Source: Metallyticus violacea
Lineage: Eukaryota; Arthropoda; Insecta; Mantodea; Metallyticidae
Assembly: GCA_030762175.1 (NCBI GenBank)
Contig: CM060834.1
Coordinates: forward strand, 34,291,501 to 34,355,500
Direction of reading: 5' to 3'
Length of the DNA stretch: 64,000 nt
Below are positions 35,065 to 47,259 of this stretch, in pieces. The notes beneath the pieces were generated by a model. That model saw nothing but the letters and a program-made list of their open reading frames with translations. It was not told the DNA's origin and made no database searches. The first letter of the stretch is position 1, and the number at the start of each line of letters is the position of its first letter. The position numbers and the translations under genes were made by a program.

Positions 35065-36560
35065 GAAAATATCTCTCCCTGCACAGTTAAAAAAGTACGA
35101 GGTTCTGAACTGCAATTACTGCCACATTAACAATACTGATTTCTTTATCCATACATTTTGGATTAAATGCCTTTTGCACGATGATGTTTTTGCCTTACAA
35201 ATCTGCAACTCTTAATGTTTGGACTTTGTTGATAAGGGCTTCAGCAATTTTGCAAATGCTGCTATTGATAATGCGCTACATTTTCGATTCTTTTGAACAT
35301 GATGTTTGTCGTGTTTACTTACTTCATCATAAAGAAACATGCTCCTCGGATTCTTTACGGACTGCTGATGTTTGTGTAATTATATTGCACCATGAATATT
35401 GTTTCTTAAAAGCTGTTGTATGTAATATATGCACGACACACTTCACAATTTCATAACATGTTCTCTGAAACAGGAACTTTTTATGACAAGTTAATTATTT
35501 TTATTTGTTAAGTCTTTTTTTTTTTTTTTTTTTACATCTCGTAAGTGATCATTTTTTTTTTAGGAAACCTAAGTCACGAAAAAAGGCTTTAAAATAACAA
35601 AAGCCACTACGGTTGAGAAATATAAAATGTTTTTCCTTTTTCCGTCGTTTGCATTTTCGCTCTTTAGAACGCAAATAAGGTTGTCGACTATGGATAAAAG
35701 AAAATGGTGTTAAATTGTCACGGAAAGGTGACGTTTAAACAAAAGAAAGTCTGTTTCTTTACTGCTCTTTCCCTGACCACAGCGAGAAAATATGGAGTGT
35801 TATGTCGAGGTTTTGCTCATATTCTCAGCAGGCAGCACATTTCTGGCACAGCCAGCAGACGACGCTAACAGAATGTGATGACGTAGCGACGGTTATCACT
35901 TGGACTTTTATGAAATACGCGACGACATTATACAATATTTTATTGCTATAACCTTTTTCGACGTTTTCGGAAGTTAAGGGTGTGCGTATATATATGTACA
36001 CATAAGTATGTACATGGCCAGTACATTAAATAGATGGCAGTCGTTACTGACCAACCCCCATGTGATCAGAAGGAAAAAGGGGATTTTTCGATGGAGTCCA
36101 CTACATTGGAACTTTTCTTTTTCTTTTTCGTTCATCCTCCGTCCCCTCCTCTGTCTACTCCCATTCGAGGCTAAAAGCTTTCCTTCCTTTCTTAAAAAAA
36201 GGGAAAGGAGCGTTATTGAATGTGACAGCAAGTAAAGTCCATTCTACTTTATACACTAAATAAATTTCTCCTAGGCGATCCTATCCTTCCTAACTGGACC
36301 CGCCTGCTGCTATCTAGCGAGGGAAAGAAAACAACGAGCTCTGCATCTCACGAGAATTGACATCGCATGATAACATTCCCTCTTTCCTGGATGAGCCCAG
36401 CCAGTGAAGAACTGCCACAGAAGTGACCTATTTTTAACGCTTAAAACTTAAAACAACCACATATTAATAAATACTATTATTTATGATTACAACTAATAGC
36501 AGTAATAATGTCTTTATAGTGCAAGTATGAAATGAGACAAAATATGACAGGAATGGAAAA
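35065..36560. other. No gene; moderately GC-richer patches at 35.62-35.93 and 36.27-36.42 kb
   Basis: The patch at 35640-35930 holds TGACG-type sites (GATGACGTAGCGACG near 35878-35892) and CAGCCAGCAGACGACG. The patch at 36270-36420 is similar in composition. They could be regulatory DNA or old exons, but nothing specific supports either. A T run lies at 35515-35533. Confidence 0.4.
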
Positions 36561-36564
36561 AAAG

Positions 36565-37190
36565 CTAAGGGGGTACTCACACCTTAAAGAACTTTCCATA
36601 TAATTTCAAATAAACTTTTAGCTTTATGTCTGTGAAATCATTTTTCCAATATCTACAAAACTGACCAAGCTACGTCTTAAAACATTCTAGCACTCTATTA
36701 CAGTTGGACCTTTAAATAAATATTAAATTATCCACGAGTTATTAATTTAAATTTCGTGCTGTTACTAATGCTTTTTTTCATTTTAGTAATGTGCCAAGCC
36801 TGTTAAGAGCGGCACTCACTAACTGCAAGTCACTGCTCAACTGTTGACACCGGTGTCAAGCTTTGATTCATTTAATTTCAATGAAGTATAACTAAGAATG
36901 GGAAAACGAAAGCGGAAATTTTCAAAGAAAAAAAAAAGAATTTAATGACAATTAATACACCAAAGGATTACTGATTATAAAATGGAAAAATGCATATTAG
37001 GACTGAAACTGTCATTACCTCGATTCGTAAGTTTAACAATTCTATTCTTAAAATTGTATTTTTCAAAACATTTACAAAATAAATTCTACGATTTTGAAAA
37101 TAACTGCATAAAAAGCAACTTTTTAAAATTTGAAATAGTGGTAAAAAGTGTATTATTCAAATTTCAGAAAATAATTTCTCTGCTTTGCAT
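36565..37190 (+). repeat. Dispersed repeat copy B
   Basis: The bases at 36590-36710 (AATTTCAAATAAACTTTTAG, CTGTGAAATCATTTTTCCAA, AAACTGACCAAGCTACGTCT, TAAAACATTCTAGCAC) and 37040-37180 (CAAAACATTTACAAAATAAA, TTCTACGATTTTGAAAATAA) match the two ends of copy A at 24.65-25.69 kb. The interior differs; it contains a short basic frame MGKRKRKFSKKKKRI at 36898-36945. Such a basic start is seen in some transposase-like proteins, but that alone proves nothing. Confidence 0.4.
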
Positions 37191-37444
37191 AATACACACT
37201 TTAACTATTGAGCTTCAATTAATATATTTATCATCATACTGACAAGACCTGAACCTAAGGCCTGTTTCGGGTACTGAGGGGCCGTATGAATCAAATATCA
37301 GAATTATAGGTGGTCAATCTACTGCTTCAAGTGTCATCTAGTGAAATGTTAAGATATTACTGAATGTGAAATGCCGTTAAGTTTGCCCACAGCCCTCTAT
37401 TTTCATGTATGGAATTCTTTAACGTGTCGTTAATCTGACTCGGG

Positions 37445-37872
37445 ACATACGACTTTAAGCTCCTTCCGAATGACTTGTGTTCAATAGTTTTAATTCCCGA
37501 AAAAATTTACTGAGCTTGGCTGGGTTATGAGAATCTTGGGTCGAGAGGAGAGCGTTTTTTTTTTTTTTTTTTTTTTTGAGTAGTGTTTAACGCCAGTTTT
37601 TACTACTGAGGCACCACAGGCGGTGGACACTGATGATACATGAGATGAAATGATATATTGGGAAAGGATTTTTAAGGAAGGAAACGTTTCAGGCCCAAAT
37701 TTAGGGTACCTCTTCGGCATTTACCATTTATGAGGACTGAGGAAAACCTGGAAAAATCCTCAGTCAGGGAGGACGGTCCTGGCGGGATTCGAACCCCAAA
37801 CCTCCCACTCACGACCTCGGCCACCCGTGGCGGTGGAGGAGAGCGTGTTACCTCTGGACCACCGAGGCCGAA
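37445..37872 (-). repeat. SINE related to family 1, interrupted by a family-2 SINE
   Basis: On the minus strand the head is TCGGCCTCGGTGGTCCAGAG followed by GTAACACGCTCTCCTC. Beyond the inserted family-2 copy (37555-37835) the element resumes with CTCGACCCAAGATTCTCATA, a degraded B box, TTTTTTCGGGAATTAAAACT and TCGGAAGGAGCTTAAAGTCG. The order resembles family 1 (head, B box, TTTTTTCGG, GGAAG..TAAAG.CGT) but the body is divergent, so I treat it as a subfamily. Confidence 0.72.
37555..37835 (-). repeat. SINE family 2 inserted in another SINE, 10-bp target-site duplication
   Basis: GAGGAGAGCG occurs at 37545-37554 and 37836-37845. The copy starts with a 23-base T run (A tail on the sense strand) and ends in the reversed head CGACCTCGGCCACCCGTGGC. 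Landmarks CACTGATGATACATGAGATG, TTTATGAGGACTGAGGAAAA and GGCGGGATTCGAACCCC are intact. The intact tail suggests a fairly recent insertion relative to the diverged host SINE. Confidence 0.93.
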
Positions 37873-37874
37873 TT

Positions 37875-38910
37875 ATATATTTATGTTATATTGATAATAA
37901 AAAACGAATTATCCAATAAAAATTTAAATATTGGGAACAATATTCTAAATGCCTCGTTGATGCAAATCTAACTATGGCTATTTTGAGCTTCAAAATTTCA
38001 TAGCGTATAGGAACTGTTTATTTTATCATAAAGAACAGGCGTAATTCTGAAGCACAAAAACTTTAATTATAATAGCCCTTACAGAAAAGAAGAAAAAAAC
38101 GTGAAAAACATACAAATTAAATGTCATATATCTGGCGATTAGAAGAAGGCAGGTGTGGGCTGAAGTGCGAGGAAGTCTTGAAAGGTTTACCTCTCAAACT
38201 CAGATCTTGCACGCCTGCTGAATTTCTAACCATGGGTGAGTATCTGACAACACTGTTTATTTGTATCGGCAATAGCGCGCATGAACTAAGTAAGAGGTAA
38301 AATGTTTCCTCTCGCTTTCCTTTTTTTATCGCCAAACAGTATCTCCTCAAGGACTACAAAAGAAATGGAAATACCACATTTTAAGGCTCAAAGACTACAG
38401 ACTTGAAATAATCATTAAACCATTTATAATTATATTACAAAATAGTGATATGAAGGTAATTGTTACAGAATACACAATTTTAATCTCATGTGTATCTGCT
38501 ACTTGAAGATCGCATTTTAAAATATGGAATCAAGCCCTTCTTTCAATGAACTAAATACTAAAAGCAAAATATACAGTTTGAATTCAAGGAATATGATTTA
38601 TTATTTTCTCTTAAAAACACAAGAAGGCACATTTTCGTGCTATTAGGGAACATATTATTTATTACACTATATATTATTTAAATTTTGGGGAATGTAAATA
38701 AGATAAATCATGATTGATCGTTTGCTGTTCATTAATTGCCAATCAGTGTATTTTGCTATTGGAGGATTTATATTTACAGGGGATGTACGTCATTATGAGG
38801 ACGAATGCATTCGTAGCGTAGCTTGGGGAAGCAAAGTCTTAACAAAAACGAATTTGTCTAATAAAAAGACTGACCCAGCATTTTCTTTCATCCTGATATT
38901 ATGATATTAT
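37875..38910. other. AT-rich DNA, nothing recognised
   Basis: Short frames at 38117-38350 (minus) and 38710-38904 (plus) carry no family motif. Confidence 0.5.
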
Positions 38911-38913
38911 GAT

Positions 38914-38991
38914 ACTGTTCAGTGTGTAACTCTGCAAGACACCAGGTGTTGATTTTTGTGTATTTCTGTGTTAATTCCTGCAATGTATTTT
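38914..38991 (+). repeat. Direct repeat, unit 1 of 2
   Basis: These 78 bases match 39868-39945 with about nine differences and no gaps. The shared core is TGTATTTCTGTGTTAATTCC. Weaker similarity extends about 100 bases upstream (CTTGGGGAA, CTAATAAAAAG) in both copies. Confidence 0.8.
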
Positions 38992-38999
38992 ATTGACCT

Positions 39000-39860
39000 T
39001 TTGCCATTATTACTGAGAGCTGAATTTAAGTTGCATGAAGCCCCAGTATACATTGTAAAATGAAAAGAAACTTCAGAACTCTCTACCTCTTGCTCCTTCT
39101 TTCATACAGCTCAAACGTTCGTCGAGTATTATACACATCGTGTTGTTTACATCAAGTCAGAGCTCCGTTTCGTTTTCTATAGATACGCAAGTAAAGTAAA
39201 CTTTTGACAGAATGACACAGCCAGTATGAGTCTGTCACTCCTTGTAGCCCCATGTAGGCAATGTTTTGATGTCCACACTTTGGTTCCTAATTATAACTCA
39301 TATTTTCAAGGTTGTCCAGGTTTCTTAGCGCCTACAACATTTCCTGAATAATTAATGTCCTCAGTACCCTTTATTTGTGCGCGCTTGATAACATTATACT
39401 TATATGCATGAATATTCTTCATTTCTATTTTAGTGTTTGGAAATCTTGATGTTTAGTAATAAAAATTATTGCACTTGCAGATAAATAAATCACAATCTCT
39501 TCAAGGTTGAATATGAAGCAGAAGTTTCACCTTACTATCATCCAATCGCTGTTTGATTGCACTTGGAAGAAACCCTTCTTTAATGAAGTTCATTACGAAA
39601 ACTTAGCAGAACAAGTGTTGGTATCAGAGTTAAAGCTGGTGCGCTATCTTTGACCCCAGACGTTTGAATTCCAACACATTTATATCACAGTTCAGAAGCT
39701 TTTGGAACCCATCTGGCTGCTTGTGATATCTATTCCTACGTCATACAAAAACGGAATCCTCAGCATAATGACGCTAACCCTGCGTCTTGAGGTAAACGAA
39801 TTCACTCGCAGCTTGACTTGGGGAAACTGACTAAGCCTAATAAAAAGCTTTCGTCTTCAT
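39000..39860. other. Spacer between the two direct repeats; nothing recognised
   Basis: No coding motif can be supported. Confidence 0.5.
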
Positions 39861-39867
39861 AACATTT

Positions 39868-39945
39868 ACTGTTCAGCGTGTAGCTCTGCGGAACGCCAGA
39901 TGTTGCTTTTCGTGTATTTCTGTGTTAATTCCTGCAACGTATTTT
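39868..39945 (+). repeat. Direct repeat, unit 2 of 2
   Basis: The offset from unit 1 is 954 bases. This may be two insertions of one short repeat or a local duplication; I see no target-site duplication. Confidence 0.8.
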
Positions 39946-39949
39946 CTGT

Positions 39950-40890
39950 CACGCCAGCCTACATATTTATTCAGACTCATCTGATGAGCATAACGGAACT
40001 TCCCTCTACCCCAGAGGTCTGCAAAACAATCTCACTTATAACAACTTTTTGTTCCGAGACCACAGTACCAAATGTAGTTTTCCACTGGAATAAAATTCCC
40101 GAATTATTACTTTAGATAGTTCTACGAACATTCTGAAGCCACCCTTTTCTAAAAGAGCATTATGTTCCGCTTTCCTCACCCTCTTGCACGTACAGGCCGC
40201 AAATCCCAACCACCAAGCTCAGTATACAGCATATGTACACAGTGACTGCCATAGTTAGCACGCACTCTAGCGGTTTTGTGGCAAGACAGGCCTTCTTGGT
40301 GTGTACGTGTGTATGTCAACCAGAGGAGGCTTACGGTTCTACCAATCTCATGAACACAACGACAATAATGCTACTAATAACCAGAAATTAGCACAATGTG
40401 TTCCAAAAACAGGTCAGGAATTCATTCATAGGCTTACTGGGGCGCAATGTAGCACAGATGGGCATGGAAAATATGCATTAATAGCATGTACCATAGAATG
40501 ACGTAGAATAGAGATGCGTTTTCTTTTATACAGTGATGTGCAATGGTTAAATGTTAGTAAAAGATGTGCATTTACGGAAGAAGAAAAATCAAGTCAATAC
40601 CTTCATAAGCTTTGGTTGGAAATATGTTGATAAATAAGTGCAGAATTAATTCTACAACTTTGCTGTTTGAGAACCTGTATACATTACACCTCATAGTGGC
40701 AGATAAACTTCTGTCAAAGATGTATAAGTGAAGCTGTCATATTCCTGCTCTCTCCCCACAAATAAACAAATTCTAAAATTTGAAGCTGTGTTTCATGCAA
40801 TAGCGCCTGGAGCAAACTTTCTGAAGCATCTTAAAAGAAAGTAATTGGAATTTAAAAATACTTCATTTGAAAATAACAAGGTAACTTATC
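39950..40890. other. No supported gene
   Basis: A 66-codon frame at 40301-40501 has no recognisable features. Composition is ordinary. Confidence 0.5.
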
Positions 40891-40892
40891 GC

Positions 40893-41170
40893 CATGGGTG
40901 GCCGAGGTCATTAAGGTGCGACCCATGAGCAGGAGGTCTGGGGTTCGATTCCCACTAAGACCATTCTCCCTTCTTTTCTTCTTTTTTTTTTTCCAGATTT
41001 TCTTGTCCTCATAAATGGCAAATACCCGGGAAGTAGCCGAAACTTAGATCTGAAACGCTTCCTTTCTTAAAAAAAAATGTATTTCTAAATTTATCATTTC
41101 ATCTCATGTATCATAAATATTCACCGTCTGTGGCGCCTCTGTAGTTAAAACGGGCGGTAAACATCATCAA
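40893..41170 (+). repeat. SINE family 2
   Basis: The head is GCCATGGGTGGCCGAGGTCA then TTAAGGTGCG, with a perfect B box GGTTCGATTCC. The body has a T run near 40984-40992, GTCCTCATAAATGGCAAATA, CTGAAACGCTTCCTTTCTTA, ATTTATCATTTCATCTCATG and ACCGTCTGTGGCGCCTCTGT. A target-site duplication is not evident. Confidence 0.9.
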
Positions 41171-41235
41171 CAGACATTCCATAAGATAACTTTCTCCTTA
41201 CCATTTTAATTACCGTTACTGCTTCTTTTTATGCG

Positions 41236-41237
<2 letters not shown>

Positions 41238-41275
<38 letters not shown>
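41238..41275. repeat. TA microsatellite
   Basis: About 19 TA units, 70 bases right of the SINE. Confidence 0.95.
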
Positions 41276-41277
<2 letters not shown>

Positions 41278-41279
41278 AA

Positions 41280-44200
41280 TTCCCTGTAGTCGTCAATACT
41301 CTTCGCTTTATAAATTTCACGCTCATGTTATACTGGTATTTATGCTGTACATGTTAAAAGTGCTCTGCTAATATTAATTCCTTTATATTCTGCATAATGT
41401 GCCGAAACCTATAGTCGTCATTGTTCACCCGTAGGTATAGCTTCCAATTTCCTCCATCAGAGCGTATCACTTTCAACGGTCCCTCCATTATTTTTCAGGG
41501 GTGCCAACCGATATAAAATTTAAACATATATAAATTGGTGCAATGGTATTGGAAATAAGCAGATAAAAATATCACTTAGGTTCAAGTTTTACAGGGTCCT
41601 TTTAATAAAGAAAAGTTAGTTAAAAGAAGCTTAAGTTGGTTTTAGGTCATTTGCCTTAAGTTACTCAGTTGCAAAATTGGCTAATTCCAAAATTATTACA
41701 AATGAGAATTTAATCCTATCTCATTCTACACTTTTTCCTACAAGAATATGTAAATATGTATACCAAATTCTGTGTCAAAAAGGCATGTACAAATAAAAAC
41801 GGACAGCAACGAAGCTCCAAATACACACTCTCAAATGCTCTGGATTCTGGGGTAATGGAAAATTATGAAAATTAACCTATTGGAAATGATGTTTTGGTTA
41901 TTTAGCACAAATGATATAAATATAAATAATGTAAAACACACATTCTTAAAAGAGTAAGAAAACTTTTTATTACTTGATATTGTCTTCATTAATATTAACT
42001 ATTAATTTTCATACATGTTTTAATAAATATGTCCAAAATGTTTGTTTTTGAAAATAAACTTCCCAAAATAATTTGTAGAGATTATCTAAATCCAAAATAT
42101 ACTTTTCCAAACTTCATCAAATCCTCATTTCTGTTCCAAAACGCTCCCAACTATATTTTTAATCATTATTTTTTCAGTTTGTATTAAAATATTGTTTAAA
42201 TTGGTTAGGGAATCAATTTTATGCTTCCTTGAGGGTACAAACACAAAAACTGTAACTGAAGACAACAGTTTTTTGCTCTTACTGAAAATGATATCGTTTA
42301 TTAGTGAGTTTTTGGAATAGGGAAATTCAGTTCAACTTTGCTCTTGTTCTCCGACTTGCTATCTAGTACACCTCTTGTTTTTGGCAGCAATTGTGACTCT
42401 TCACAACATTCTGTAGCCATTTTTCCCTTTCTTGGTCCGATTTCAGCTATAAAAGTCAACGTGCTTTTTCTGATTGATAAGCGGGTTACCATCTTTTAAG
42501 TGTTCAGTGCAACTCTTTCTGCCTATTGCTACGCTTTTATATAATGTTTGTAGCATTTTCCTAAATTCCCACATTTTCTCTCACTTTAGGCGTATTATCT
42601 AAATACCATTTGATGAGAAGATTCACAGTTTCCTGATTATAGGATTGGAAACTTATTTTTGACAACTGACAATGATGTAAATGTCCAAGAATTAGAATAT
42701 TTGCGTTTCAAGCGGAGAAACAAACAAACCTCACTTTTAAGATAGCACAGTTTAGTAGTTCAAGAGTATCTTGAAATATTTGCTCACTTATAACGTATAT
42801 TAAAGGGATTCAAATGTGGATAAAGGTTCTGAAGCAGTAGTGTTTTGTTTTTCTCGTTCGCAGTAGATTGTGTTATGTTTTCAATTCACCTAAATATTAT
42901 GCCTGGAGGTTAGAACTTTCAATTAGCTTTTTATGTTTGTGTTTGTAAAATGATTGTGAACTGCTATAGTACTAAGTAATCTGATCTTAAGCGGCTTTAT
43001 TGGCATTATCTTATGTATATTTTTTTATTTTAAAAAGGTTTTTAGTGTTTTTAATAAACAGCTTTTAAGGGAAATTTATTTTATGAAAACTCTAAACTTA
43101 TTTTTTCCCAGCCTTTTGTATGGCTAATGGTAATGGCGGATTGCTTTATGCCTTGTCACAAACTCTCCAAAAAGTGTACAATTAAGCAGATAAGTGGACA
43201 TGGGAACGATAATTTTGACAGAAAATTAGGAAAACTTTTAAATTTACATACGATAGGAAGTGTATAACTTCTGAGTGTAATGAAATATCTGGCATGAGCA
43301 TAAAGCGCAAACAAAGAGTGCGGTCTCATTAAACTGCAATTTAATACAAAAGAAAGAATAATAAAAGCTAGCAGGCATTGCATTTTTTTCTTCTATTACT
43401 AACTCCTGTCGACGTTTTTGTTGAAAGCATGGTAAAAGATGGCTTCGTGTAATTTCATTCCATACACAAAAACAGTGAAATTAAAAGCTGTCTATTGCAC
43501 TTTGCAATTATCTTAAAAAAAAATGAGGAGATTTGTAAAGGGAGGCTCCATGAATGTATATCGAGGATGGGAAGCCAAAACCAGACTACAGGTAAAACGA
43601 AAATGTTTTATTGCTTCCAATTTAATCGCCCCTTTCCATCCTAGTAGACCCCCATGAGGGAAGAAATATTGTGTTCCTATATTTCTACTCTTCTGTTGTT
43701 GCTAGAGCAGCAAATAAATACCTAGAACGTTTCAATTTTCTCCATGTTTTCAAAATTACAATCCCTCTCTTTCTTTTGACTGTCTTGATTATTCTAGTAT
43801 TTACTCAACTTTGGAACTCCCACTCTGTGAAGAAACTAAATTCATCAGTGAATATCGTTTCAACCCTCTAATGTAGCTGTTTACTAAATGTAACCCATTT
43901 CAACTATACTAAGTTTTCTTTTTACGTTTTTACCTGATGGCGATGATGCGAAGGACTTATATATCTCCACTCCCAGAGTAGATGGTAATCCATACCTGCA
44001 GAAAGAGAAACAAAAGGTGGTCTGTTACGAAACTTGCTAGTCAATCTAATGAATTTGTACTATAGTGCACAAGAACTCTTAGGGTTAGTTGTATAAGAAG
44101 TTAACTTGAGTTTAGGGCATAAAACTAACCATCAGTTATGCTTAACTTGGAAAATTAGGTTGTATTAATCTAAGATTATTTCGTCTTAACCTCAAATTAA

Positions 44201-46180
44201 ATCTAACTTCCTCGAAGTTCCTCAAATTAGCGCACTAACTAGAGTTTAATAATTGCTAAATCAAGCTGAGAGTACAGAAGTATAAAAACTTAATTTATAA
44301 ATATAAGGTTAGTTAAGTATATTTTATTTCATTTAGATAAAGTTCAATGTTTCACTTTTCATTTCAGCGTAACAACAACGGAGTTGCTTTTAATTGTAGT
44401 TTATATTAGGTTAATACAAACGTATATTGTACAGAATTCTGATTTCTGGCATCTCATCTTCACTATGCATGCCCCCCAAAAATTGGTAAAATTTGGTAAA
44501 ATTTCATTGTCTGAAATAAAAAAAAAAATAATAATAATCTTTAAAAGTTCAAAATTCAATGAACGCGAATAGGAAATTAGTAAAATTCAATCTAACCAAA
44601 GTAAATTAAACAATGCTACGAAATGTATTAACCTAAATGCATGCAAAACATGCACAAGTGTTCTTAAAAAAATTAAATGATTTGCTGTAGCATTAAGCCT
44701 ATGAAATACCTAATTTACTACTCCACTTGTGGCTTCAGTTGTAACCCATATACACTGACATTTTATCTAAATTTTGGATCATCTCAATTAAAAACATTAA
44801 TTTAACAAATTTGTAAAGTTCTTTCTTTGTCAAACGCAGTTTTCTATATTAGTTATAAAGGACGCAACCTAATATAAAACTCTAATGCTATATAATTAAA
44901 ATATTAGGAAAACAAAATGGAACACAGTTGAGGTGGATAAAACTGTTTAGCAGAAGTGTAATTATGTATATTTACTATATGATTAAAACGAGAGTAAAAT
45001 TAATATCTCTCTATTCCACGAGGTTCTTAAATAACGTATGCACTTCAAAACATGGAACAAGTCAATATATTCAAGCCTATGTTACAAAGATTACATCTAT
45101 AAGCACACAGTGGTTTTAAAGTATATAAATGCATCTTCTTAATAATTTCAACAGTAGCAGTAAATTTATACATTGCTAATGTTACACAGTGGTATTTTGC
45201 CAAATTATATCCTTAACGTATGTTTGAACACCATTTAAATATTATAAAATATTCATCTGAAATTCGTCAACTGAATAGCAGGTTTTGTTGCGTGGATATT
45301 CTGTAAAAGCAGATAATTTGAGAGAAATTGGAAGAAAGCTACATATTCTGATGTATTTGTAATAAAAAGTCCTTTTCTATATCAAGTTAAATCTGCAATT
45401 GAATTTAGCAGATCACCCTTTTGTCTAAATTATTTTATATTGATTTCTAATGTAAATATTCACTACGAATATTTAAATGTAGCAACGTGCATAGGCTGCT
45501 GATTTTAGATTTGGTATAATATACTCTATATTTACTTTCAAAATGTTCCAGTGTCTGTCAGCTGTAATATTCAATGGAAGTGGGTTATACATGTATGACA
45601 TAAAGAAAAGAATTAATCCAAGAACAACTAAAAGAAATAAAAATTTGAGAGGGGTAGTAATAATAAATTATTTTCCAATCGTGTACATCAAGGTCTTCTG
45701 ACAAAGGCTCGGCAGGACTTCCGATTGACATCAGAGATTTCTCGGATTTTCCACAGCTAACAGAATCTATAGAACATGAGCTTACTTGTAATTGCGTGTA
45801 TGGGGGTGAAATCCCATATGAACACCAAAATCATTCACAGGGGTCACCGTAGTTTGGGATCTTGTACTTTTAAGTCTTAGCACCAGTTTCTATTTTTAGC
45901 TCCTCTACGTGCGATGGTGCAGGAGCTACGGTGTCAGTGTTACTATTATAGTAAGGGGTGGGAGGGGAACATCGAACTGTGGTGCACGAGGGAGGTGGGA
46001 TGTTGGGAAGATGCAGTCTACAGCAAAATAAACATAATTAGATACTGGCTAAGGATAATTTTAGGAAAACAACCAACCCTGAGGGCAATATGTTGCCCGC
46101 ACCAATTAAACAATATGCATTATTCAAAATGGTAGGCAGCGGTTGTACAGTGAGAATTGTCAAATATCGGTCTTTTGGGG
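41280..46180. other. Long AT-rich stretch without a supported gene
   Basis: A block at 44090-44280 has many inverted words (GGTTAGTT/AACTAACC, AAGTTAACTT, CTTAACCTCAAATTAAATCT) and may be a small inverted-repeat element. The minus-strand frame at 42301-42492 and the plus-strand frame at 45914-46135 look mildly protein-like but show no family motif. Confidence 0.5.
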
Positions 46181-46185
46181 GGGGG

Positions 46186-46443
46186 AGGTTATTTATGGAC
46201 GCCCTGTAACATCTCAGGTCATCAGCGTCCCATTCTAATCAGGGCGTGAAACGGTCGACAAATTTTGCTCAGAGACCTCTTCTTTCAGGCTTGAGGTTCT
46301 TTTTCGTGCCGTAAATGTACGACACATGATCCAGAACTTTACTTCCCTTCCGGAGGAAGCCATACTTAGGATTTTACGCCGGAAAAAAATCCATCGACCC
46401 TACTTAGGATTGAACCCGCGATCTTGGATTTAGGAGGCAAGTC
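46186..46443 (-). repeat. SINE family 1, head truncated
   Basis: The body is complete on the tail side (TTATTTATGGACGCCCTGTA, ATCTCAGGTCATCAGCGTCC). The B box is visible in reverse as TTGAACCCGCGATC. The A-box head is missing after AGGAGGCAAG. It lies 530 bases left of a second copy in the same orientation. Confidence 0.88.
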
Positions 46444-46449
46444 CAACAT

Positions 46450-46965
46450 GAATGACAAACAATTGCTAGCTCATAAAATAAACAAGTGATGAAGCATTAT
46501 TGTGTAAAAATACACAAACGCTTTGGTTTCATAAGAATAACACGCTCTTGCTTAACAGTACCATAGCGTCAGCCTGCCTCCAAAGGGAAGACAGCTTGCA
46601 GTGTAACAGGAACTAGCGCCATTATGATTTTCATGCCCGGACAGCTGTCCGCGTGTCAGCACCTCCTTATGTGGGGAGCAGATTCCTCTAAATTGCACTT
46701 GCTTGAAAGATATATAAAAGGAAGAGAAAGAGAGAGGGGCGACTTTTTCAGCAACCACTTCCAAAAGGTTCATGCGGAAAAGAGTTGAAAATTGTTGGTA
46801 GTACACACAGCTCCTACAGAAATAGTCTCTATGACTGTTTATCAACTTCAGAGAACTGTAAACAACTCATATTGTTTTGTTATTGTAAGGCAGCAGTTCA
46901 CAGTCATTCACATGTAAGGTTTGCCATCTGGATTTAAGGAAAACCAAGATAAATCCCAAGCGGAT
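46450..46965. other. No supported gene
   Basis: A 97-codon minus-strand frame at 46552-46845 has moderate composition and seven Cys residues but no known motif. I leave it uncalled. Confidence 0.45.
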
Positions 46966-46970
46966 TATTG

Positions 46971-47251
46971 TTGATTTGTTTCATTTACGGACATTTTTTA
47001 ATATTTCAGGTCATCAGCGTTCCATTCAATTCAGGGCGTGAAACGGCCGACAAATTTTGCTCAGAGAGGCTTGAAGTTCTTTTACATGCCGTAAACCTAC
47101 GACATGGTACCCACGACTTTACTTCCCTTCCGATGGAAGCCATACTTAGGATTTTTACGCCCGAAAAAAATCCATTGATCCTGGCTGGAATTAAACCCAC
47201 GTTCTTGATTTTAGGAGGCAAGTATGGTTACCACTACACCACCAGGATCGA
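46971..47251 (-). repeat. SINE family 1
   Basis: It runs from TTTCATTTACGGACATTTTT through TCAGGGCGTGAAACGGCCGA and ATTTTTACGCCCGAAAAAAA to the reversed head CCACTACACCACCAGGATCG. The phrase CCCAAG follows the head and also precedes the tail near 46955, but the match is too short to call a duplication. Confidence 0.9.
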
Positions 47252-47259
47252 CCCAAGAA

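Noticed and set aside
42301..42492. Minus-strand 63-codon frame ending FPIPKTH as a small gene
   Set aside because: Composition is mildly protein-like, but there is no homolog I recognise, no splice support and no repeat context.
46552..46845. 97-codon minus-strand frame with several Cys residues
   Set aside because: No recognisable motif, spacing pattern or splice context; lengths like this occur by chance in 64 kb.
15041..47251. tRNA-like heads with A and B boxes as functional tRNA genes
   Set aside because: Each head continues into the same 3' body shared among copies, lacks a closing acceptor stem, and is often flanked by target duplications. They are SINE heads.
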